From: Candidatus Daviesbacteria bacterium GW2011_GWA2_42_7
GTDB lineage: Bacteria > Patescibacteriota > Microgenomatia > Daviesbacterales > UBA10151
DNA length: 9,756 nt
Assembly (NCBI GenBank): GCA_000997105.1
Contig: LCEJ01000059.1
Location: forward strand, 1-9,756
Direction of reading: 5' to 3'
Position numbers and translations under genes: made by a program. Every line of letters begins with the position of its first letter. Position 1 is the first letter of the stretch. The notes under the pieces were generated by a model. That model worked only from the letters and a program-made list of their open reading frames with translations, was not told the DNA's origin and made no database searches. Shown here piece by piece: positions 1 to 4,724 of this stretch.

Positions 1-14
1 AAATTTCGAATCGT

Positions 15-31
15 GAGCCGAAGGCGGGAAT
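15..31. repeat. 17-bp copy of the tRNA-Thr 3' end
   Basis: Positions 15-31 match positions 83-99 exactly over 17 bp (gagccgaaggcgggaat), so the last bases of tRNA-Thr(GGT) are repeated 68 bp downstream of the gene. Such a copy can be left by integration at a tRNA 3' end, but part of the match is the GCC-GAA-GGC palindrome type that also occurs elsewhere in the window. The rest of 1-84 holds no gene that I can support. Confidence 0.6.
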
Positions 32-83
32 AGCTCGCTTCGCTCCCTGATCCCACCTTGTCTCCTTGTCGAAGACTCCTCGG

Positions 84-155
84 AGCCGAAGGCGGGAATC
101 GGACCCGCGACCTGCTCCTTACCATGGAGCTGCTCTACCACTGAGCCACTTCGGC
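84..155 (-). tRNA. tRNA-Thr (anticodon GGT)
   Basis: Read on the minus strand, the sequence folds as a full cloverleaf: acceptor GCCGAAG/CTTCGGC, D stem GCTC/GAGC with loop AGTGGTA, anticodon stem GCTCC/GGAGC with loop ATGGTAA (anticodon GGT), a 5-nt variable loop, and T stem GCGGG/CCCGC with loop TTCGATT. It decodes ACC/ACU threonine codons. The body is 71 nt plus a discriminator that reads T. The CCA tail is not encoded, because the next bases are CCG, so it must be added after transcription. Confidence 0.96.
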
Positions 156-203
156 TAACCTGAAAATTTTACCAAAAAAAGGTATCTATATCTACCATGC
201 AGA

Positions 204-260
204 AACTATATCAACATTAGCTTTACACCCTTGGGGTGCAATCAGAGAATTGACATAGTT
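204..260. repeat. REP-like palindrome, copy 1 (left of transposase)
   Basis: A 57-bp imperfect palindrome. The outer arms are AACTATATCAACATT on the left and AATTGACATAGTT on the right. The inner stem-loop is built from TTACACCC, TTGG and GGTGCAA. Its first 38 bp are repeated without change at 942-979 on the other side of the transposase gene, and a related 57-bp copy lies at 8941-8997. The layout is that of REP sequences flanking their RAYT transposase gene. Confidence 0.85.
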
Positions 261-284
261 GCTTTACCTTGTTCTAATAAGTCT

Positions 285-932
285 ATGCCCTCAAGATTTA
301 CTCCTCTTGTAAATGATGAGTACTACCATGTTTTTAATAGGGGTGTAAATAAATTGCCTATTTTTAATGGTGTCGCGGACTACAGGCGGTTTATTAAGAC
401 CCTAAAATATTACCAAGTTGAAGGGCCTAAGCCTCGTCTGTCACTTTTTATGCCTATGACAACAAAACTAGATTGGGATAAGAAGATAGTGGAAGTTATT
501 TGTTATTGCTTAATGCCTAATCATTTCCATCTACTATTGAAACAAGTAAAAGATGGTGGTATTACCGAATTTGTGGGCAATTTAAGTAATAGTTACACAA
601 GGTATTACAACACCAGGCATCGAAGGGTTGGGCCGATACTTCAAGGAGAATTTAAGTCAGTTTTAGTAGAAAGCAATGAACAGTTACTTCACCTGTCAAG
701 ATACATTCACCTAAACCCTTTAGTCTCTGGTTTTACAAAAGACCTGGACAGTTACCAATGGTCATCGTATCCGGAATATCTTGGATTATTACCAACAGGC
801 TTTTGTTCAATGGGTATTATTTTGGACCAATTTAAGACATTACTGGATTACAAAAAATTTGTTTTGGATCAAGCAAGCTATGGTATGGAGTTGGAGTTTA
901 TTAAGCACCATCTCCTGGATATAGAGGACTAA
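285..932 (+). CDS. REP-associated tyrosine transposase (Y1 HUH family)
   Basis: This is a single-strand DNA transposase of the IS200-like/RAYT type, 215 aa from the ATG at 285. The N-terminus has the usual form for these proteins (YYHVFNRGVNK, residues 13-23). The HUH metal-binding motif is MPNHFHLLL, with His80 and His82. Candidate catalytic tyrosines lie in SYTRYYN (Tyr104, 107, 108), and the conserved GPILQGEFKSVLVES and LSRYIHLNP blocks follow. An upstream in-frame TTG at 231 would start inside the flanking palindrome and adds 18 residues with no family similarity, so I prefer 285. No clear Shine-Dalgarno is seen. Known RAYTs cut and join REP hairpins, and copies of such a palindrome stand on both sides here. 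The protein appears intact and is probably active or recently active. Confidence 0.93.
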   Translation: MPSRFTPLVNDEYYHVFNRGVNKLPIFNGVADYRRFIKTLKYYQVEGPKPRLSLFMPMTTKLDWDKKIVEVICYCLMPNHFHLLLKQVKDGGITEFVGNLSNSYTRYYNTRHRRVGPILQGEFKSVLVESNEQLLHLSRYIHLNPLVSGFTKDLDSYQWSSYPEYLGLLPTGFCSMGIILDQFKTLLDYKKFVLDQASYGMELEFIKHHLLDIED

Positions 933-941
933 GTACTAAGC

Positions 942-998
942 AACTATATCAACATTAGCTTTACACCCTTGGGGTGCAAACCTAAAAATGATATAGAG
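942..998. repeat. REP-like palindrome, copy 2 (right of transposase)
   Basis: The first 38 bp (942-979) are identical to 204-241 and in the same orientation. The right arm has diverged (AAAATGATATAG, ending near 996) but still pairs with the left arm. The copy starts 9 bp after the transposase stop codon. A shared flank (AAAAGGTA plus CTATATC motifs near 175-190 and, inverted, near 985-1010) may mark older element ends, but that match is weak. Confidence 0.83.
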
Positions 999-1018
999 AT
1001 ATTTTACCTTTTACTGAG

Positions 1019-1089
1019 AGCCTCCTGGCAGAATCGAACTGCCGTCATATGTTTACAAAACATAAGCTTTACCACTAAGCTAAGGAGGC
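1019..1089 (-). tRNA. tRNA-Thr (anticodon TGT)
   Basis: A minus-strand cloverleaf: acceptor GCCTCCT/AGGAGGC, D stem GCTT/AAGC with loop AGTGGTA, anticodon stem TATGT/ACATA with loop TTTGTAA (anticodon TGT), a 4-nt variable loop, and T stem GGCAG/CTGCC with loop TTCGATT. It decodes ACA/ACG threonine codons and complements the GGT tRNA at 84-155. The discriminator reads T and CCA is not encoded. The GGAGGCC-TTC-GGCTTCC hairpin just upstream (1084-1100) may be part of its precursor leader. Confidence 0.95.
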
Positions 1090-1216
1090 CTTCGGCTTCC
1101 TTGCGATAGTTCCCCCGACACAAGGTTAGGGTAATAACTATCTAAAGGAGGCAGACTAACCATCATATTTTAGGCGAAAATGGGAATAAAATCTAGTTTA
1201 GAGGGAAAAAGTGCCC

Positions 1217-1249
1217 AAAAAAAATCCAGGCCGTATATACGGTCTGGAT
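1217..1249 (-). terminator. Rho-independent terminator
   Basis: On the minus strand a GC-containing hairpin (ATCCAG/CTGGAT outer stem, CCGTA/TACGG inner stem, one G-T pair, very small loop) is followed directly by eight T residues. This is a textbook intrinsic terminator. It ends the transcript started at the promoter at 1476-1504 and separates it from tRNA-Thr(TGT). Confidence 0.88.
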
Positions 1250-1469
1250 AGGGAAAATTAAAATAATTTCACCCCGCTCGGACGTGATTTGAGGCCTTTT
1301 CCCCAGAAACTTAGGTGGAGACCCTGCTACACTCGGACTAACCAAACACAGACTCAGATCTCCTTTGTAGATTAACGATGGAGGAAAAATGTATCCTCAA
1401 ATTGTCAAACGTGCCAAGCAGGGAGTTCGCCAGATGGCGAAGAACCCATCTACTTTGCCCTTTTGGGGC
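1217..1469 (-). ncRNA. Unassigned structured small RNA, about 250 nt
   Basis: A strong sigma70-like promoter and a strong terminator define a minus-strand transcript with no credible reading frame. The predicted RNA starts with a GCCCC-AAAA-GGGC type hairpin, followed by TTCGCC-ATCT-GGCGAA. CCCTGCT (minus strand of 1417-1423) can pair over a long distance with AGCAGGG (minus strand of 1322-1328), and further short helices lie inside (GAGGA/TCCTC, GGAGA/TCTCC). Such a closed rod with inner loops and an isolated promoter is typical of housekeeping RNAs. I looked for tmRNA (tag frame, T-arm), RNase P RNA (P4 consensus), SRP RNA (GGAAGCAGCC-type loop) and 5S landmarks and found none. 6S RNA fits by size and shape only. 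The family is not identified. Confidence 0.6.
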
Positions 1470-1475
1470 ATATTT

Positions 1476-1504
1476 ATAGTAGCAAAACAGCGCTGTTTTG
1501 TCAA
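1476..1504 (-). promoter_or_regulatory. Strong sigma70-type promoter with palindromic spacer
   Basis: On the minus strand a perfect -35 TTGACA (1504-1499) is followed by a 17-bp spacer and an extended -10, TGC-TACTAT (TACTAT at 1481-1476). The expected start is near 1469. The spacer and adjoining bases form an 18-bp perfect palindrome, CAAAACAGCGCTGTTTTG (1483-1500), which is placed where a repressor could block RNA polymerase. Confidence 0.78.
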
Positions 1505-1602
1505 TCCTTCGACCCGTTCGATTAACACTCAGGGTCGTACTGAGTGAAATCGAAGTACGACTTCGCTCAGGATGACCCTGAACTTTGTTGAAGGGTCAAT
1601 CG
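1504..1602. repeat. Complex palindromic element of the cgctcagga family
   Basis: This intergenic stretch has nested inverted repeats: TCAGGGTC near 1530 pairs with GACCCTGA near 1573, and cgaagtacgacttcg lies between them. It carries the cttcgctcaggatgacc core that recurs, shortened, inside tgt (5040-5084) and at the start of def (7044-7062, inverted). It lies between the S2P homologue's stop codon and the small-RNA promoter, so it may also act as a bidirectional terminator, although no T-run is visible. Confidence 0.7.
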
Positions 1603-1612
1603 GCCTAGAGTG

Positions 1613-2164
1613 TTAAACTCCCAGGATTGTGCGGAAAAGGTTGAGGAAAAAGCCCAGGATTACCCCCAAAGGGCTGACCGGGCCAAAGGGGAAAAAAAGC
1701 AGGAACAAAAGGATCAAAAGCCCGTATTTTTCCAAAGATTGGTATTGGGTAGCCAATTTGGGAGGCAAAAACGAAAGCACCATCTTTGACCCATCCAAAG
1801 GTGGGATAGGCAAAGAGTTAAAGACCCCTAGGATTAAGTTAATATTTATGGTAAAAAGCAGCAAGGACTGGATAGGAAGATTGCCTGAGCCTTTGACTAA
1901 ATGGAAAATTAAGGCGGCGGCAATTGCCAGCCCGAAATTTATTAACACCCCAGCTGCGGAAACCAAAAGCTCCCCCCGCCGGAAATCCCGAAAATTTAAA
2001 GGATTGACCGGTACTGGTTTGGCCCAGCCGATGATAAAACCGGGGCTTGTGCCTAAAAAAACTGCAGGCAAAATTAAAACAGCCGGGACTAAAATCGTCA
2101 CTTCATGTAAGATTACTGAAAAAAGAAGGATGATGATTCCTACTGCCAAAACCTCTGCCTGCAT
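1613..2164 (-). CDS. Site-2 protease family membrane protein, active-site deletion
   Basis: The protein is 183 aa with several hydrophobic segments (about 5-19, 24-46, 68-89, 99-115, 147-170). Family marks are the first metal motif residues His20-Glu21, FIIGWAKPVPVNP (43-55) and the third-ligand motif NSLPIPPLDGSKMVL (116-130, Asp124). Members normally read HExxH, then a GDPTA..GRLTLNP loop, before the next hydrophobic stretch. Here HEV is joined directly to TILVPAVLILP, so roughly 30 residues including the second zinc histidine are absent, in frame. AGPxxN is also changed to AGVLIN. Intramembrane proteolysis is therefore unlikely: this is either an inactive homologue or an in-frame deletion pseudogene. 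The start follows a TATAAT box by six bases. Confidence 0.85.
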   Translation of the reverse strand: MQAEVLAVGIIILLFSVILHEVTILVPAVLILPAVFLGTSPGFIIGWAKPVPVNPLNFRDFRRGELLVSAAGVLINFGLAIAAALIFHLVKGSGNLPIQSLLLFTININLILGVFNSLPIPPLDGSKMVLSFLPPKLATQYQSLEKYGLLILLFLLFFPFGPVSPLGVILGFFLNLFRTILGV

Positions 2165-2176
2165 GCACTAATTATA
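2165..2176 (-). promoter_or_regulatory. -10 box directly before the S2P start (leaderless mRNA)
   Basis: On the minus strand a perfect TATAAT (2176-2171) is followed by TAGTGC and then the ATG at 2164, so transcription would start at or next to the start codon. The -35 region (TATACT, 17-bp spacing) is poor. No ribosome binding site can fit. Confidence 0.6.
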
Positions 2177-2223
2177 GGCAATCTGTTCTTTAAAGTATAT
2201 AATCTCGCCTAACTGAAGGTATC

Positions 2224-2252
2224 TTGAGCAAAATGCATATATCGTATATAAT
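2224..2252 (+). promoter_or_regulatory. Promoter of the 2261 gene (leaderless)
   Basis: TTGAGC (2224-2229), a 17-bp spacer, and a perfect TATAAT (2247-2252). The ATG at 2261 begins eight bases after the -10, which is where transcription would start. It is divergent from the S2P promoter in the same 96-bp gap. Confidence 0.75.
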
Positions 2253-2260
2253 CCCTTGAT

Positions 2261-2806
2261 ATGTCAGGCAAAGAACCAGAAGTACTGACCGGTTTAAAGC
2301 TGGCAATAGAAAAAATAACTAAGGGTTGGCCGGCGCGGCAGTGTTTGCCCCTTTCCCCTTATTGGGTAGAGCAGCTGTGTGATATACAATTTCCTTCCGG
2401 GGAGGTTGGCTATACCGGGGTCAGTGTTATTACGCCGGCACGAAAAGAAAGGATGATTACCTTGCGGGTAAGTTCAAAAGGAAGGGTGGGGTTTCAGACA
2501 GAGATTGGGACTTTGGAAGGGTCTTTGACTGTAGTGCAAACCTTGCATCTTCCCCAGGACAACTTGCCGGTTGTTTTAAGGTATAACGAGCTGAGTCATT
2601 TCAGACAAGGATACGGGGGAGAAGTTTTTATCCCTTTGGCATCTTTTGAAAGGAAAATAGCTTCACCATATAAGATGAGATCATTTTTGGAATTAGTAAA
2701 AAGAGCCGGGGAACCGGCACCTTTGTATTATTGTCCGGAGGATGGGGTTAGTGAGGCGAAAAGCCTCCGGCAAGAAATTTTAAATTCCTTTGACATAGAA
2801 GTTTAG
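2261..2806 (+). CDS. Hypothetical protein, 181 aa
   Basis: I do not recognise a domain. The protein is soluble in appearance, with no signal peptide or membrane segment. It begins with a short, probably helical part (residues 1-24) that has TGLKLAIEKITKGWP. A strand-rich middle follows (about 40-130), with alternating hydrophobic residues and several Gly-Lys turns (ITLRVSSKGRVGFQTEIGTLEG). The end is polar and helical and holds CPEDGVSEAKSLRQEIL. The ATG is fixed by the promoter eight bases upstream. The downstream TPR gene starts 34 bp after its stop and has its own -10 box, so the two may be only loosely coupled. It may be a lineage-specific CPR protein. Confidence 0.8.
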   Translation: MSGKEPEVLTGLKLAIEKITKGWPARQCLPLSPYWVEQLCDIQFPSGEVGYTGVSVITPARKERMITLRVSSKGRVGFQTEIGTLEGSLTVVQTLHLPQDNLPVVLRYNELSHFRQGYGGEVFIPLASFERKIASPYKMRSFLELVKRAGEPAPLYYCPEDGVSEAKSLRQEILNSFDIEV

Positions 2807-2828
2807 TTACAAGGATTATTATTTTTGA

Positions 2829-2834
2829 TACAAT
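2829..2834 (+). promoter_or_regulatory. -10 box of the TPR gene (leaderless)
   Basis: TACAAT (preceded by ga) lies six bases before the ATG at 2841, again leaving no room for a 5' leader. A weak -35 candidate (TTACAA, 2807-2812, 16-bp spacing) overlaps the end of the preceding gene. Confidence 0.5.
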
Positions 2835-2840
2835 AGCAAT

Positions 2841-3569
2841 ATGCAATCGGAAGGAAGAAGGATTCATGGGTTGGCTGCTAAAGCTCGGGAAAGAGGGGAA
2901 TCTGTTGAGGCTGTAAAATTGGCTGAGGATGCGATGGCTGTTTATCAAAAAGAGGGAGATGCCCTAGGTTTTGCTGAAGCCTTAGCAGACCAATTTCTCT
3001 CTTTGCGCCATATTTTTGATAAAACAGGTGACAGGAAATACCTTCTACGGGCTAAACACTCGGCAATGGTATCTGTTGAGATTGCGGAAGAGTCAGGGGA
3101 TAAATCTGCATTAGCGATCCCGTATTTTAATTTAGCAAAAGCGCAGGAGTCTCTGGATGAGCTTCAGGAAGCAGTTAGTTCTTATAAGAAAGCTGTTGAA
3201 CTTATTGTCAGCGATCCGCCGGCAGTCCATAAAGTTACCGAGCGTCCGGCGATTGTGGCGGATTTTAAGGTCCACCTGGCAACTTGTGAGTATAAGCAAA
3301 GCTTTTCTACGAATAAGGCTGGGGATGAGTCAGCTCTTGAGAGGGCAGAGGCAGCGTTAGCTGATCTAGAGTCCCATCCGGATATTGAGGGTTATAACCA
3401 GCACGTTTGGGTCTCCGGCGGCCATATGAGAATTGCCGAAATGCTACGCGAGGTCAATCCGGTAAAAGCTAAGGAACATCTTCAGAAAGCAAAAGATATA
3501 ATTGATTCTGATCAGAGGTTAACCATCCGCCTTTCCCAGTGGCAAAAACTGGCAGAAAAATTCCAGTAA
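2841..3569 (+). CDS. TPR-like alpha-helical protein
   Basis: 242 aa, almost entirely helix-forming, with no signal or membrane segment. Paired helices with TPR-type spacing are visible: GRRIHGLAAKARERGESVEAV (5-25), LAEDAMAVYQKEGDALGFAEAL (27-48), SALAIPYFNLAKAQESLDELQEAV to KKAVELI (89-122), and a C-terminal pair around AEMLREVNPVKAKEHLQKAKDII (199-221). Such repeats usually bind other proteins. I recall similar proteins, starting with EGRRIHGLA, from other Microgenomates-type genomes, but their function is unknown. The role here is not predicted. Confidence 0.82.
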   Translation: MQSEGRRIHGLAAKARERGESVEAVKLAEDAMAVYQKEGDALGFAEALADQFLSLRHIFDKTGDRKYLLRAKHSAMVSVEIAEESGDKSALAIPYFNLAKAQESLDELQEAVSSYKKAVELIVSDPPAVHKVTERPAIVADFKVHLATCEYKQSFSTNKAGDESALERAEAALADLESHPDIEGYNQHVWVSGGHMRIAEMLREVNPVKAKEHLQKAKDIIDSDQRLTIRLSQWQKLAEKFQ

Positions 3570-4215
3570 ACACCCCTTTAATTTATTGTTTCAAACGTAA
3601 TACCACGGGCGAGAGTCCGTGGATGAAGTTTGCCCCGCCGCAGGCGGGTCTCGCCGAAGGCGAGCAACAAGAGAAACTATGGACAAAGCGAAACGAAGTC
3701 CGTAGAGGCTCACCTAAACTTTTTAATATTGATTTTGGAAAATTTGGTTGGGGGATGCTTGTTGCTTTTTAAGGCAGTGCTGGTGGCGAGCCAGACACAC
3801 AAAACATCCCCCGAGGGTAATTTGGCCGAAGCCGGCGGCTTTAAAGCCGTTTAGCTTGGCCTTACGCCATCAGGTGCTTTTTCTCCATCCGGAGAGGGGT
3901 TAGGAAAGACCGACAAAGCCGATCCCCCAGGAGGTGGGGTCAGAGATGGCTGGAGCCGGTCAGGCCGACGACGGTCCCGCACTCTTCATCGATTCGGTGC
4001 TGGGCGGCGTGCCCTTGATCAGAGACGGTTCGGTGGGCTGCCAGCAGAGTGTCTTCCTCGTGTACCGTGTTGCTCACCAGGCGACTTGGAGCCGCGCGAG
4101 CGGCCGTGGTATGAGTGGTTCGCATTGGAATCCTCCCATCCTCTTTCATCAGTCTTGTGTCAATCCGGCCGTGGGGCATCGTGCCCTTACACCTATCTTC
4201 CTATAGATATCCCTC
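3570..4215 (+). other. Hairpin-rich intergenic region with GC-rich core
   Basis: There is no convincing gene in this stretch. Hairpins follow each other closely: CCACGG/CCGTGG (3603-3622), CCCGCCGCAGGCGGG (3634-3648), CTCGCCGAAGGCGAG (3650-3664), CTATGGAC/GTCCGTAG (3677-3705), an outer helix GGGGGATG/CATCCCCC (3750-3757 with 3805-3812), the palindrome CGGCTTTAAAGCCG (3836-3849), GCCGC-GCGA-GCGGC with a GNRA loop on the plus strand (4091-4104), and GGGCA-TCG-TGCCC (4174-4186). From about 3925 to 4195 the base composition is visibly more GC-rich than the neighbours. Open frames exist on both strands of that core, but neither has a recognisable product or start signal. It could be a large structured RNA read towards rpmB, or a remnant of foreign DNA. 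Confidence 0.5.
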
Positions 4216-4238
4216 CTTTATGGAAAAATATATAGCTT

Positions 4239-4254
4239 TCCGCCAAGAGGCGGA
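4239..4254. repeat. TCCGCC-AAGA-GGCGGA hairpin
   Basis: A six-base-pair GC hairpin with an AAGA loop in an otherwise AT-rich stretch. On the minus strand it is followed within about ten bases by TATATATTTTT, so it could be a weak terminator for a transcript from the promoter at 4381-4409. The stem is the same as that of the palindrome inside fmt (5982-5997). Confidence 0.55.
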
Positions 4255-4380
4255 GAACTAACTTAATTAATGTGCAACCTGTGTCTTATCAATCCCAGAC
4301 TCATTTTTAAAAAGTTACGGTCTGCAATTTAGACTTTTACCTTCAAAAATCGTCTAAGTCTTGATCTGACAATTGACCAT

Positions 4381-4409
4381 AGTTTATTACCTTATTGTAA
4401 CCTTGTCAA
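4381..4409 (-). promoter_or_regulatory. Minus-strand promoter with perfect -35, no known gene
   Basis: TTGACA (4409-4404), a 17-bp spacer and TAAACT (4386-4381). It would start a transcript near 4374 reading away from rpmB. The first 140 bases contain a TTAGAC/GTCTAA stem (4330-4357 region) and end at the hairpin at 4239-4254. No coding sequence follows that I can support. Confidence 0.45.
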
Positions 4410-4417
4410 CACGAAGG

Positions 4418-4446
4418 TTGCGGGGAAGTCTCGAACATGATAGAAT
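4418..4446 (+). promoter_or_regulatory. Promoter of rpmB
   Basis: TTGCGG (4418-4423), a 17-bp spacer and TAGAAT (4441-4446). The predicted start is about six bases before the ATG at 4459, so the leader is too short for a Shine-Dalgarno. Confidence 0.5.
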
Positions 4447-4458
4447 TTCAAGCACGTT

Positions 4459-4701
4459 ATGTTAGTTTGCTCAATGTGTCAAAAGGGAGTAAATACAGTT
4501 GCTTACTCCCGCCATAAAAAGGGGTCATCCGGTGCCGGTGGTAACTGGGCACTTCGTGCGCCTATCCATAAAAGGCTGCAAAAGCCAAACCTGCATATTT
4601 TCCATGGAATGAAACTTTGCAGCAAATGCTTAAAAACCTTAAAGAAAACTTTTGTTGTAAAACCCAAGGTTGCCGAGGTTGTAGCTACTCCGACTGCTTA
4701 A
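4459..4701 (+). CDS. rpmB: Large-subunit ribosomal protein bL28, zinc-ribbon form
   Basis: 80 aa and highly basic. It has two CxxC pairs (Cys4/Cys7 in VCSMCQKG and Cys54/Cys57 in LCSKCLKTLKK) that can bind one zinc ion, and the bL28 signature KRLQKPNLHIFHGMK (38-52). The middle (RHKKGSSGAGG, NWALRAPIHKR) matches what I recall of bL28 in CPR genomes and differs from the Escherichia coli form. The Ala/Val/Pro-rich tail after residue 68 is an extension. tgt begins 23 bp after the stop, so the two are probably co-transcribed. Confidence 0.82.
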   Translation: MLVCSMCQKGVNTVAYSRHKKGSSGAGGNWALRAPIHKRLQKPNLHIFHGMKLCSKCLKTLKKTFVVKPKVAEVVATPTA

Positions 4702-4710
4702 TCTTTCTGT

Positions 4711-4716
4711 TATTAT
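4711..4716 (+). promoter_or_regulatory. Possible -10 box before tgt
   Basis: TATTAT lies eight bases before the ATG at 4725, the same spacing seen for the leaderless gene at 2261. No good -35 box is visible, and read-through from rpmB is equally possible. Confidence 0.35.
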
Positions 4717-4724
4717 TTCCTGGT

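Noticed and set aside
231..284. TTG start at 231 for the transposase.
   Set aside because: It lies inside the flanking palindrome and adds residues unlike the family. The ATG at 285 starts the usual MPSR N-terminus.
1389..1547. Plus-strand 52-codon frame starting MYPQIVKRAKQG, preceded by GGAGGAAAA.
   Set aside because: The apparent ribosome binding site is one arm of a hairpin in the minus-strand small RNA. The frame runs through that RNA's promoter and into a palindromic repeat. Other genes here do not use Shine-Dalgarno sites, and I see no family similarity.
1629..2171. Long plus-strand frame (180 aa, Lys/Arg/Pro-rich) opposite the S2P homologue.
   Set aside because: It is the antisense of a recognisable membrane protein. 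The composition is what a reversed hydrophobic gene gives.
4100..4160. Hammerhead-ribozyme-like CTGATGA on the minus strand.
   Set aside because: The matching GAAA and flanking stems of the hammerhead core are absent.
3934..4206. Open frames on both strands of the GC-rich core (90 aa plus, 79 aa minus).
   Set aside because: GC-rich DNA has few stop codons, so overlapping long frames are expected. Neither has a recognised domain, a placed promoter or a plausible start, and hairpins cover much of the stretch.
4617..4724. Upstream extension of tgt by 36 codons.
   Set aside because: It overlaps rpmB and has no family similarity. The ATG at 4725 gives the normal N-terminus.
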